A stretch of DNA of 64,000 nucleotides from Angomonas deanei. Taxonomy: Eukaryota > Euglenozoa > Kinetoplastea > Trypanosomatida > Trypanosomatidae. Both the position numbers and the translations under genes were made by a program. A model generated the notes under the pieces. That model made no database searches. It was not told where the DNA came from and saw nothing but the letters and a program-made list of their open reading frames with translations. The DNA is taken from contig LR877149.1 of NCBI GenBank assembly GCA_903995115.1, positions 186,001 through 250,000 of the forward strand, given 5' to 3'. Position 1 is the stretch's first letter, and the number at the start of each line of letters is the position of its first letter. Shown in pieces: positions 10,701-21,467 of this stretch.

Positions 10701-13700
10701 CGCGAGGTGACGTACGGCGAGCTGGAGAGCGCTATCCAGACGGCGGTGAAGACCCTAGGACTTCAACCGATCGCCTCGCAGACCAAGAAGGTGCTCCAGT
10801 TGTACGAGGCAATGAACCAGCGCATGGGTGTGGTGCTGGTGGGACCCAGTGGCAGCGGCAAGAGTACGCTGCTCAACATTTTGAAGAAGGCACTAGAGGT
10901 CATGAAGATCACGGTGCCGGTTCACGTCATGAACCCCAAGGCCATGCCCCGCCACCGTCTCCTCGGTCACATGGACCAGGACACGCGGGAGTGGTTCGAT
11001 GGTGTGCTGACCGTGGCCGCCAGAGATGCCGTGAAACAGCCGACTGAGGCCCGCCCGTGGATATGGTGTGATGGTGACATTGATCCCGAGTGGATTGAGT
11101 CCCTGAACTCTGTCCTCGATGATAACAAGCTCCTCACCATGCCCAATGGTGTTCGTATCCAGTTTGGGTCGAATGTGAACTTTGTGTTCGAGACACACAG
11201 TCTGGAGTTTGCCTCCCCTGCCACGGTGTCACGTATGGGTGTGTTGTTCCTCTCCGATAAGGACGTGCAGATGGACAGCGTGGTCCAGTCTTCGCTCGAG
11301 AAGGAGTCTCAGGCGGTAAAGACCCAGATCACGCCCCTCATCAAGAAGTACGTGTTCCCCGCCATTGCAGAGGCGATAAAGTTGAATCAACTGTCCGTCC
11401 CCACCACGTCAATGGGCCTGCTGAACATTTGCTTGAATCATGTCCGTACGGCGAAGAACGAGACGGACTTTATCTTCTCCCTTATCCGTGGTCTGTGCGG
11501 GGCCATGACCCCAGATGGAGCGGCGCAGCTCGCACGCTTCCTCTTCAAGGCCAGCAGCACGAACCCGCAGTCGGACAGTCGTCCCTTGGATTCTTACTGG
11601 GACGCGAAGGCGAACCGCGTGATGGAGTTTGCTGCCGATCTATCGACAAAGGTGACCGCAGAGAACTTTGCGCAGGGTAATATTCCCATGGTGAAGACGG
11701 CGGAGGTGCAACGTCTGACGGCCACCATCGCCCCACTGCTGGAGAACACCGCCTGCCAGCCCATCTTTGTGGTGGGTCCGGAGGGTTGCGGTAAGGGGGC
11801 CCTGCTGCACCACTGCCTCTCTTCCTACAAGACGGTGCGCTCCACGACGATCAACTGCAGTGCCCAGACCGACTCCACCCACATTGTGCGCAAGATTGAG
11901 CAAATGTGTTCCATGTTCAACACCAGCAACGGCCGTGTGTACCGTCCGAGGGAGTGCGACCGTGTCATCATCATGCTCAAGAGCGTCAACTTGCCCAAGC
12001 CGGACAAGTACGGCACCGTGGAGCTGCACTCGTTTATGCAGCAGCTCATCTTGTACAAGGGATTCTACAATGAAGATTTGGAGTGGATCGGCGTGGAGAG
12101 GGTGCAGCTCATCGCTACCATGAACCCCGTCCCGTCCGCCGGCCGCTACCCCGTCGCCCCTCGACTACTCGCCGTGGTCAATACCGTGACGATGGCGTAC
12201 CCTTCCAAGACCTCACTAGCACAAATCTATGCCACGTACTGGTCTGGTTTGCTCAAGACGTCCAACATTGGCCAAGGAAAGGACTACGACGGTGGTCAAC
12301 AGTTAGCTGCCTTCAACGTGAATGTGTACGAAAAGATCCGCAAGAAGTTTGAAGGCGAGGAGTATGCCCACTTCCAGTTCTGCCCCCGTCATCTCACCCA
12401 GTGGATGCGCAACACCCTCATGTACAAGATTGACGCACAGACCACACTGCCCTCCGTGCTGGCGTACGAGGCGAATCGTGTCTTCATGGACTGTCTTCCC
12501 ACGCCCGACGATTGCCACAAGGCGGAGAAGATTCTGGCGGAGCAGTTGGCCAGCATTGGTTACTCCGCTCCATCACGCGACGACAAGTTTGCGACCATGT
12601 TTGTGACGTGGTTCAACGCCGCGGCGGAGAAGGAGAAGCAGATTGAGCAGAAGAAGTACAGCGATGTGGTGACGGCGGTAGAGGAAGGTTTGCTACGGTA
12701 CAGTCGTGAATTTAAGGAGCTCGATATTTGCATGATCCCGGAGGTGCTCATGTGGTTCACGAGGGTGGACCGTGTGTTGGCGCAGAGTAGCGGTCACCTC
12801 ATCGTGGTCGGTCGTCCCGGTGTAGGACGAAGGGATACCGTTGTGGTGGGCGCTTACATGCAGCGCATGGAAATTGCCACGCTGAACATGACCGTCGACT
12901 ACTCGCTCAAGAACTTCAGAAACGACCTGCGCAGCTTTATCCAGAAGGCCACCACCCAGAACACCCGCATGATTCTCATTATTGAGGAGCACAACATAGT
13001 GAATGAGTCCTTTTTGGAACTCATCAATGGTTATGTCAGCAGCGGCGAGGTGCCCGGACTCTTCACCCCGGAAGAGATGGAAGCCCTGTACAACCCACTC
13101 CGCGAGGACGCCGCCAACGATGGCTTCATTGGACCCATTTACCAATACTTTCTCGCGCGGCTGAAGAAGAACTTCCGTGTGGCGCTCATTATGGACAACC
13201 GCAACGACTTGTTCCTCATCCGTCTGCAGGCGAACCCCGGTCTCATGAGCCACTGCTCCCTGCTGTGGATGGGATCGTGGAGCGGAGACGTCAACAAGAC
13301 CATGTGCAAGACCCGCCTCAAGGAGACGCTGGAGTTACTCGAGTCGAACCCACTGTACAAGGGATTCCACCTCCACCGAGAGATTTACAATATCCACGAT
13401 GCCATGGGCGATAAGTCGACCCCCAAGAAGTTCCAGGTGCTCATGGACACGTACAAGAAGATTATGGACATCAAGAATAAGTCTAGCGGAGAGGCCATTC
13501 GCCGTTTGGAGACGGGTTTGGCGAAACTGAAGGAGGGCGAGGAAAGTGTCGATACCATTAAGCAGGATGTTGGGAAGAAGAAGGAGGATGTGGAAAGAAT
13601 GCAGAAGGAGGCCGACAAGGCGCTGAACGACATTCAGAAGAATATGCAAAAGTCCCAGGAACAGCGAGACGAGGCGAAGGATCTACAGGAGCAGTTGAAG

Positions 13701-16700
13701 GAGGAGCAGAAGAGTATCGCGGACAGCCGCGGGAAGGTGGAGTCGGAGCTGAGTAGCATTCAGCCGATGCTCGATGCCGCCCGTGATGCCGTGAGCTCCA
13801 TCCGCACGGAACAGCTGAACGAAATTCGCTCTCTCAAGTCACCCCCCGAGGCGATTTGCGATGTCCTGGAGGCGGTTCTGGCGCTGCTCGGAGTGAATGA
13901 TGTTTCATGGACCTCCATGAGAAAGTTTTTGGGCGAGAGAGGCTCCAAGGAGCGCATTCTGGACTTCAAGGTGAAGGAGCTGACCCCTGCCATCCGTGCC
14001 AACGTGGCCAAGCTGATTCAAAAGAAGTCCAACTCCTTCAAGCCGGAGGTCATTCATCGTGCCTCCGTCGCGGCAGCCCCGATGGCGGAGTGGGTGAAGG
14101 CCATGGTGGAGTACGGTGCGATTATGGAGAAGATCCAGCCCCTCACGCAGCAGTTGGAGCAGCTGGAGGAGAACCAGAAGGCTGGCGAGGAGAAGCTCGA
14201 GTCGCTCAAGAAGAAGTTGAAGAAGATTGACAAGCTCGTCGAGGAATTACGCGAGGAGTTCTCCAAGAAGTGCAAGGATGCGGAGGATCTCCGGGTCAAG
14301 CTGGAGAAGGCAGAGAAGCAGCTCGTGAAGGCGGAGGAGTTGCTCTCCAAGCTGAGCGGCGAGAAGACCCGGTGGGCGGCGGAGGTAAAGACGATCCAGG
14401 AGGCGAATGAGCTAATGCCCAAGCGCGCCCTCGTCGCGGCCGCCTTTGTCACCTACATGGGCGAGGAGACCGAGGATGTCCGTCTCGCTAACGTGCAGAA
14501 GTGGTCCAAGAAGTTGGGATTTGACAAGATTGTCAACGTGGCGGAGTTTATGCGGAAGGAGAGCGAATTACTGCAGTACAAGGCGGAGGGACTACCCAGC
14601 GATGAGCTCAGTACGGAGAACGCCGTCGTCACACTCGACACGGTGCAGACCCCGCTCGTGATCGACCCCGCGAACCAGGCGATCGAGTGGGTGCAGAGTC
14701 ACCTCAAGGCGAAGAACACCGTGGTGGAGACCATCTCACTGTACGACGATCGTTTCGCCCACACGCTCGAGTTGGCCATCCGCTTTGGTAAGACGCTCCT
14801 CGTGACAGAAGTCGGTGGCATCCTGCCCATCCTGATTCCCGTCCTGCGAAAGGATTTGATCTCCGCCGGTGCGAAGCGGACGGTGCAGGTGGGCAACAAG
14901 GTGGTGGAGTGGCAAGATACCTTCTCCATTTATCTGTTTAGCCGTAGTACCGATCTCGTCCTGCCACCCGGCCCGGCGTCCTTGGTGACGGAGGTGAACT
15001 TCTCTGTGACAAGCACCGGCCTGGAAAGTCAGCTGCTGGCGCTCACCATCAAGAATGAGAAGCCCGAGCTCGAGGAACAGAAGATTGAACTCCTCAAGAA
15101 GGAGGAGGGACTGAAGGTGCAGCTGAACGACCTAGAGGAGCGCCTCCTGCGAGAATTGGCGGACTCTCAGGGTGATTTGCTGGAGAACACGAAGCTGGTC
15201 ACCTCCCTCAACGAGGTGAAGACGCAGGCCGCCAGCATTCAGGCCGCCCTCGACCAGTCCCACGACTTGCAGAAGGAGCTGGATGAGAAGCGAGAGGTGT
15301 ACCGCCCATTCGGCCGCCATGGCTCGCTCCTGTACTTTTTGATGGGCGACCTGCAATACCTCAACCGCATGTACCAGTACGGTCTCAGCGACTTTATTGA
15401 TTTATTCAACCGCACCTTGAAAGAGTACAACGGCCCTGCGGACCTGGACAGAAAGATTCCCTCCTTGATTCAGAACTTGTCGCAACGCACCTTCCACCGT
15501 GTCACCCTCAGTTTGTTCAAGCGGGACCGTCTTGCCTTTGGGCTCCACGTGCTGCACGGGCTGTTCCCGGCCTACAGCAAGTCCTTGTGGGGTGCGCTCA
15601 TGGGGAACGTGACCGCGACCGATAAGGTGATCTCCCTCCCTAGCTGGGCTCCATCCACCTCCAAGGTGGCCTTCTCCGCCTTCGCCTCTACCCCAGAGGC
15701 ACAGGCCCTGATGGACAAGTGGAAGCTCGCGGACCAGGGCGTGTGGAAGAAGTTTCTGGAGTCGAGTACCCCGGAGAATGACATCAAGGACTACCCGCCG
15801 ATGGAGCGTCTCTTGCTGGTGAACATTTTCCGACCAGACCGAATGTCTACGCTCACGACGAACATTATCTTGTCCGAACTCAAGTTGAACTCGCTCACCC
15901 CGTCCGAGTCGCTCGACATGACCATCAAGGCGGCGGCCCCCTCGTCGCCCATTCTCCTCATCACCTCCAGTGGTGCCGACCCCAGTATGGAGGTGCAGGA
16001 CATTGCCAACGCGGTGGTGGGGAAGGATCACTTTTTCCAGATTGCCCTCGGTGGCGGTCAGACGGACGAGGCCATGCTGCAGGTGCGACGCTGCGCGGCG
16101 CAGGGCGACTGGCTCTTCCTGAAGAACTTGCACCTCGTGCTCGACTGGGCCTCTATCCTCGAGAAGGAGCTGTGCGCGATGCCGGAGCCGGAGAAGGGGT
16201 TCCGCCTCATCATTACTTCCGAGGAGCACAACCTCTTCCCCAGCGTGCTGCTGCGTATTTCCGTGAAGGTGACTGTGGAGTCTCCGCCAGGCGTGAAGCA
16301 GAACTTGCTGCGCACGTACCAGACGTGGGATCCGACGTTTATTGGGGCACAATCTCAGAAGGGTGCCCAGCTGCTGTTTGGGTTGGCGTGGTTCCATGCT
16401 ATTATCCAGGAAAGACGGTCCTACGTGCCGCAAGGTTGGGTGCAGGCGTACGGCTTCTCCCCAGCCGACTTGAAGGCGGCCTCCGATGTCTTGACGTCTC
16501 TCGTGAAGGCGGGTGAGATCGACTGGATTACGCTGAAAGGTATTCTGGAGAACTGTATCTACGGCGGTCGTCTCGACAACCCCCGTGACGAGGCCGTGCT
16601 GGTGGAGCTGCTGGAGACGTACTTTTCTGAAAAGGTGCTCTTCCAGTCCGGTGGCTCCTTGTACAAGAGCTTCTCGGTCCCACCGACGAACCAGCACGCC

Positions 16701-17696
16701 GCTATTCTGGGAGAAGTGCGAGGAAAGCTGCCGGACGTTGACCCACCCGCCATGTTCCACCTCCCCGACAACGCCGATCGTGCCGTCCAGGAGAATGTCG
16801 CCGCGGGGCTCACGGAGGATCTTCGACAGCTCGCGAATGCCCGTGCCTCCACAGCGGCGTCCGGCCCATCCGATGGCTGGAAGACGCTTCTCGCGCCAGT
16901 CCTCGAACTGTGGAAGTCCACTGCCGTCACTGGTGCCCTCAGCAAGCTGCCCGCCGCGAGCAAGGATCCCTCTCCCATGGAAGTCTTCTTCTTCAGTGAA
17001 GCCACCCTGCTCGCCACGCTGCTGGAAGACCTCCAGGCCTTCTTCACGGACCTCGGTTTCATCTCCGAGGGTACCCTCATCCCCCCTGCCTCGCTGCGCG
17101 AGGAAGCGCTCGAGATGGTGAGCGGCCGCATGCCGAACAGCTGGATGGACCGCATGGACGGCCCTCGCGAGTCCAAGCTGTGGATTTCCCTCCTGTCCCG
17201 ACGATTCTCCACGGTGCTGTCCTACGCCAAGTCCTCCTTTTCGTCGGCGACGGTGTACGACTTGTCGAACTTTCTGCGACCGGAGACCTTCTTCAACGCC
17301 CTTCGTCAGCACACCGCTCGTCAGAGCAAGGTGGCGCTGGTGGACCTGAAGCTTGTCGCCTCCGTCGCCAGTGCCTCCATCACGAGTGACTTGGCGGTCT
17401 CCGTGAATGTGAGCGGTGCTTCCATCTGCATACAAGGTGCCCTCATGTCAAAGGACGGCAAGCTGTCCCCGCCTTCCTTCAACTCGCCCTCCTCGACCCC
17501 TATTGACACGAACCTCAAGGTGGGCTGGATCAGCGCGGAGAAGCTACAGTCCAAGAAGGAAGGGTTTGGCGAGATTATGGTCTACGGCAGCGCGTCAAGG
17601 GAGCAGACGGTGTTTGCGCTGTCGGTGCCTTGTACCCCGGAGGAGAAGCTGACCAGATCTCTTGGTGGTGTGGCGTGCTTCATTCTCGCCGTTTAA
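4730..17696 (+). CDS. DYNC2H1: cytoplasmic dynein-2 (IFT) heavy chain, with one +1 frame break
   Basis: This is the motor subunit of the retrograde intraflagellar-transport dynein, about 4321 residues if the two frames are one gene. The frame from 4730 carries the first ~710 residues of the tail; the frame entered near 6855-6890 carries the rest. P-loops lie at 9963 (AAA1, GPAGTGKTES), 10842 (AAA2, GPSGSGKS), 11775 (AAA3, GPEGCGKG) and 12810 (AAA4, degenerate GRPGVGRR). The AAA1 context VFNCDEGIDFKSMGRIFVG, the GPEGCGKG loop and the GxxGVGRR loop are those of dynein-2, not cytoplasmic dynein-1 or axonemal chains. A long charged coiled-coil stalk with microtubule-binding tip spans about 13.5-15.3 kb, followed by AAA5/6 and the C-terminal domain. 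The break sits at a C run (6864-6866), where skipping one base rejoins the frames as ...RRVIS then LVNYQELE. It may be a sequence error. Confidence 0.9.
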
Positions 17697-17850
17697 GGAG
17701 CAACAGAGCAAGTAAGCACATTTTTTTAAAAAAAAAAAATAGAAGGTTTATTCCATGTATTTTCACCTTTGATGTAATTAATCAAAATTCTGAGTAAGCT
17801 GATGTATTTTGGGAGCTGCTTGTAGAATTCAAAGGAGAAAATGCTTTCAA

Positions 17851-17893
17851 TCCTTTTCACTCCCCCTCCTTTCCCTCTTTGTTCTTCTCCTAG
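17851..17893 (+). promoter_or_regulatory. textbook polypyrimidine tract and splice acceptor AG
   Basis: A C/T tract of about 40 bases with only two interruptions ends in TAG (AG at 17892-17893), 30 bases upstream of the ATG at 17923. It is the clearest spliced-leader acceptor candidate in the window. It also supports starting the next gene at 17923 and not at the in-frame upstream ATG at 17809. Confidence 0.6.
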
Positions 17894-17922
17894 TACATTT
17901 TAGATTTTCAATAAAAGAAAAC

Positions 17923-19035
17923 ATGTCCTTCGCCGCTTTAGAAGTCGTCACCTTTGCGGCAGAACTCTGTTTGTTGGTGATCGTCATACTGCTCTGCGTG
18001 GCGGCGCACGTCCTCTACGTGAACCAACTAGGTTTCTTCCTCTATCCGCTACTCTCCCTTGTGGGGTATGTGCTCGTTGCCATTGTCATTGATCTAGGTC
18101 TCACGCTACCAGGGATGTACAACTCGCCTAGGGTACCCGTCTGCGCGCTGCTGTTCATTGCCGCCATCAGCGGATTTTTCCTCAACCTCCTCTGCAGCTA
18201 CCTAGACCTCTATCTCATCATTGGGATTGACACGTTTACGGCGAAGAAGGCGTCTCTCAGCTCGATCCAAACATTGCAGATTTGTGTCTTCACCAGCGCG
18301 ATTCTTTTCGTGTTGGTGGATGTGTGGATTGTACTGCTGTTGTCAAATCGCAATCGACTCCCCGATCTGGCGCGCGACGCGGCGGATGGGGAGCAGCTGT
18401 ACCTGCTGTTGGATGAGAAGCGGCAGAACTACAATACGCTGTCTCCCACGCCGGAAAAGATCTTCAAGTCGGTGCCGCCTCTCTCGGATAAAATCACCCG
18501 CGAGGCGCCCGCCGTCCGTAGCCGTACGAGCTCTGTCATTGCGGAATCACCGCTCTGCGGAAAGGCGGAGAAGGATGTCACCGAGGCGGCGACACAGTAC
18601 AATGCCACCTACAAGCGGCTCATGCAGCTGTCGACCACGGTGCCTAGCGTCCACAGCAATGTAAAGCCATTTATTGGCTTTTCCCTCACCGACAATGTGA
18701 AGGAAGGTGCTCTCGTGGTCGATGGGGTGTTTGACGAAGGTCCAGCAGCGCAGGTGGGGGTGAAGATTGACCACGAGGTCCTCAAGATTGCGGGGATATC
18801 AGTGGAAGGGATCGCCCACGCGAGGGAGTTAGTGGCGGAACACTGCCGCCCAGGACACATTACCCGCTTCGACATGCGACGAGAGGATGGCACAACGTTT
18901 GTGGCGAGTGTGTGGGTGATGACCGCGGATGTGAAGTTCAAGGGGAAGCCGTATTACTTTGACGTCTCTCTCCATCGTATACGAGAGAGTGATCGACTGA
19001 AGCGCACTTGGAAGGAGGAGGACCTTCAATCCTAA
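17923..19035 (+). CDS. four-pass membrane protein with C-terminal PDZ domain
   Basis: The 370-residue protein has four hydrophobic helices (about 8-31, 38-60, 71-101 and 117-140), with a short LSNRNR basic boundary after the fourth. A polar linker (145-245) rich in Ser/Thr and charges follows. The region from about 247 to 335 reads as a PDZ domain: FIGFSLTDNVKEGALVVDGV, then the core GPAAQVGVKIDHEVLKIAG, then a helix and final strands. The carboxylate-binding loop is not a canonical GLGF. PDZ domains bind protein C-termini or stack in scaffolds, so a membrane-tethered scaffold facing the cytosol is likely. I recognise no named family. The start follows a strong splice acceptor; the upstream in-frame extension is translated leader. 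Confidence 0.75.
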   Translation: MSFAALEVVTFAAELCLLVIVILLCVAAHVLYVNQLGFFLYPLLSLVGYVLVAIVIDLGLTLPGMYNSPRVPVCALLFIAAISGFFLNLLCSYLDLYLIIGIDTFTAKKASLSSIQTLQICVFTSAILFVLVDVWIVLLLSNRNRLPDLARDAADGEQLYLLLDEKRQNYNTLSPTPEKIFKSVPPLSDKITREAPAVRSRTSSVIAESPLCGKAEKDVTEAATQYNATYKRLMQLSTTVPSVHSNVKPFIGFSLTDNVKEGALVVDGVFDEGPAAQVGVKIDHEVLKIAGISVEGIAHARELVAEHCRPGHITRFDMRREDGTTFVASVWVMTADVKFKGKPYYFDVSLHRIRESDRLKRTWKEEDLQS

Positions 19036-19332
19036 ATCATAAACATGAATCGAAAAGTTGCACGTTCTTATCCGCGTTTCATTGTTGCTATCACTATACT
19101 ACTTTTTTTTCTTCTCATATTCATCGTGTTGTTATTCTTTTTTAATACTAGTGGAAATGACTACATGGATGCGGCCAAAATGTAATGTCTATCCTCTCCT
19201 CTACACGACTCACTGCCTTGTCGTTGCAGTTTATTTGTTTTGCTTTCATTATCTTTTCTTTTTTTCCTTTTCCTGCCTCACCTCGGAAATCATTTGAATA
19301 GGGTTCACTCGGCGTCTTATTCCTCTACGTGT

Positions 19333-20145
19333 ATGTCCGATACAGCATTCACTGATATGCAAAGCAAACCTATTCGTGCCGCGGCGGAAGCCCTTTCCAG
19401 GGCGAAGAGAGTTGCCGTTTTCACCGGCGCCGGCATGAGCGCGGAGAGCGGCATCAACACATTCCGGGATCCCGAGGTGGGTGTGTGGAAGAATAAAATT
19501 GCCTTGTACCTCTTTGGTACCCCGTACGGGTGGCGCTGGACGCCAGGGTGGGGGTGGAGCAACTACCGTCGCTTCCACGAACCGATTTTCAAGGCCCAAC
19601 CCAATGCTGGTCACTACGCGCTGGCGAATATGGCAGCCATGTTGGGCATTCCGTCCGAGAACGTCAAGATTGCGACCCAGAATGTGGACTACCTCCACCA
19701 GCGGGCGGGGAACCCACCGGAACAGGTGTTCGAGGTGCACGGCAGTGTCTTCCGTCACCGTTGTGTCAAGAACGGTCACCCGATTGATATCCCGAAGGAT
19801 CAACCACTCCCTGAGAAACAGCCCAAGTGTGCGGTCAAGGGCTGCGGCAGCAGTGCACGGCCCGATGCGGTGCTCTTCACTGAGACACTACCCGAGGATC
19901 AGTGGACAGGGGCGGAGAAGGTCATGCGGGAGTTGCAGAGAGGAGATGTGCTCCTTGTGATCGGTACCACCGGCCAGGTGTACCCGGCCGCCGGGCTGCC
20001 GGACATGGTGCGGAAGGGGGTGACCAAGATTGAGCTCAACATTGAGCCCAGCAACCACACCGCCCATATGGACATTTTTGTCAAGGAGAGCAGCGCGGTG
20101 AGTCTACCCAAAATTTTGGAAGAGGCGAAAAAGCTGAAGAGCTAG
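19333..20145 (+). CDS. sirtuin-family NAD-dependent deacylase
   Basis: The 270-residue protein is a compact Sir2 catalytic domain. NAD-binding and catalytic motifs are all present: GAGMSAESGINTFRD, TQNVD, the catalytic His in VHGS, GTTGQVYPAA and a C-terminal NIEP strand. The small domain contains NYRRF, which resembles the YxxR of SIRT5-type desuccinylases and demalonylases, so the substrate may be an acidic acyl-lysine (inference). The zinc site is odd: the second pair is KCAVKGC, but the first has one Cys (RHRC) followed by NGH where a second Cys is expected. His could be a ligand. The frame is open 31 codons further upstream, but that part is translated T-rich leader. An acceptor-like AG at 19300-19301 supports the ATG at 19333. 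Location could be cytosolic or mitochondrial; no strong presequence is seen. Confidence 0.85.
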   Translation: MSDTAFTDMQSKPIRAAAEALSRAKRVAVFTGAGMSAESGINTFRDPEVGVWKNKIALYLFGTPYGWRWTPGWGWSNYRRFHEPIFKAQPNAGHYALANMAAMLGIPSENVKIATQNVDYLHQRAGNPPEQVFEVHGSVFRHRCVKNGHPIDIPKDQPLPEKQPKCAVKGCGSSARPDAVLFTETLPEDQWTGAEKVMRELQRGDVLLVIGTTGQVYPAAGLPDMVRKGVTKIELNIEPSNHTAHMDIFVKESSAVSLPKILEEAKKLKS

Positions 20146-20385
20146 ACAGTACTTTTTCCCTACACAGATCATCTCATTTTTACCTTTTTTTTTTTTTTTT
20201 GCTATTATTGGTTTCGCAATCCCCTCATTTTTCGCTCTTGTCATAATGCCCCCCCACAGTTTTTTTTTTTTTTTTTTTTTGTCCCATGACACGTGTTCAC
20301 ACATCTTTATTTATTTTCCACCAAACCACTATAGTCCATTACTACTTTGATTTTCCTTCCGCCCTCTTTCTTTACACAAAGCACA

Positions 20386-21183
20386 ATGCAGACGTTTGAG
20401 ATATTCAAGGATACTTTAGACCATTGGTTCCATACGGTGCACCTACCCATACACCTCCAGCACCGGCTGTTTGAAAAGTTGTGCAGCGGGACACTCGACG
20501 GGGGTGATGCCTTCTACCGCGCACGGGTGGAGTGTGACGACCCCGACACCCCAGAGACGACAGTACTCATGACGAGTAGGCCTATTGCCAAACACGAGGA
20601 TATCTGGCTAGTAGAGCACGCCGTCACCTTTATCGGTCGACACTGCTTGAAGGAGGACGTACTGCACCGCAGCCCCCAGCCGGACACCCTCTGCCGGCGG
20701 TTGGAAGAGATGCTGTGCATTCCGGTGGAGGAGGAAGGGGCGTGCACGAGGTCGCTGGAGGACCGTCTGGATGTGGTGGCCTCCCGGCTGGAGCCGCTGC
20801 TCTGGAGCTTCCGGGTACTACCGGTGGATGTGCGGCACTACCCGCTACACTACTTTCACACCGAGCACAGTGAGGCGCAGACCCAGTACGTCTTGCACGA
20901 TGAGTTGGGGACGGCGGCGGTCAACGGTACCCGCACGGTGCCCTCCCCCGTCCAGCAGGGGAACGTGCGTCTCGCTATTCTGCCCATCCTCATAGAGCGG
21001 ACGGCGATGGTGGTGTCGGTGATGTGGCCCATCAAGGACATGGAGAGGGATGAGCTGGTGGTTTGTCCCTTGGACGCCAAGCAAGGTGGGCGGCTGGGGG
21101 AGCCACAGTCGGGTGAGGACTTGTTGGTCGTGCGGTATTCTGAATTACCGTCGGTGTCTGTCGTGAATGGCATCAATGGATGA
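20386..21183 (+). CDS. free-standing TTLL12-type N-terminal domain, no ligase domain
   Basis: The 265-residue protein aligns by eye with the N-terminal (SET-like) part of TTLL12, the pseudo-glycylase-like member of the tubulin tyrosine ligase-like family. Matching blocks are EDIWLVEHAVTF (TTLL12 has a WLIDHAWTF-like block), the CRRLEEML helix, TQYVLHDELGTA (YIMDEFGS-like) and VSVMWPIKDMERDELV (LLWPLRDLDTGEE-like). The protein stops right after this module. The following 284 bases are T-rich spacer before actin, with no ATP-grasp ligase sequence in any frame, so this is not simply a broken full-length gene. It may modulate tubulin or histone modification without catalysis; that is inference. 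AG 20333-20334 and AG 20380-20381 are both possible splice acceptors. Confidence 0.7.
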   Translation: MQTFEIFKDTLDHWFHTVHLPIHLQHRLFEKLCSGTLDGGDAFYRARVECDDPDTPETTVLMTSRPIAKHEDIWLVEHAVTFIGRHCLKEDVLHRSPQPDTLCRRLEEMLCIPVEEEGACTRSLEDRLDVVASRLEPLLWSFRVLPVDVRHYPLHYFHTEHSEAQTQYVLHDELGTAAVNGTRTVPSPVQQGNVRLAILPILIERTAMVVSVMWPIKDMERDELVVCPLDAKQGGRLGEPQSGEDLLVVRYSELPSVSVVNGING

Positions 21184-21360
21184 GTGATACGATTGTTATT
21201 ATTATTGCAGCGTAAGCATGCAGTCTTTTTATTATTATTATTATTATTTTTCAACTCCGCTGCTTCTCCTTGTGAAGCGTTTGTAAATTACAAGAAAAAA
21301 TCTTTATTTAGTATGTTGCGTATTTGCTTTATTCGACAGATCATTTTATTTTGCTGTTTG

Positions 21361-21462
21361 CTTCGTGTCTTACCCCATCTCACTCCCCTCTTCCGCCACC
21401 CATTCTTTTTAAGTTATCAAATCGCTTTTTTTTTCCTTGAACGTACTTCTTTTTCGACTAAG
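21361..21462 (+). promoter_or_regulatory. double pyrimidine tract with two AG acceptors before actin
   Basis: A C/T-rich tract (21361-21410) ends in AG at 21412-21413, and a second T-rich tract ends in AG at 21461-21462, six bases before the actin ATG. Alternative trans-splicing would give leaders of roughly 54 or 5 bases. Confidence 0.4.
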
Positions 21463-21467
21463 CTACC

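Noticed and set aside
15402-17435. A 677-residue open frame antisense to the dynein gene
   Set aside because: It is rich in Gly, Arg, His and Val, with no domain logic, lies wholly opposite a conserved dynein motor region, and reflects codon bias of the real gene.
20146-20385. Hidden ligase domain or alternative exon for the TTLL12-like gene
   Set aside because: Flanking sequence on both sides is T-rich spacer with no ATP-grasp motifs in any frame.
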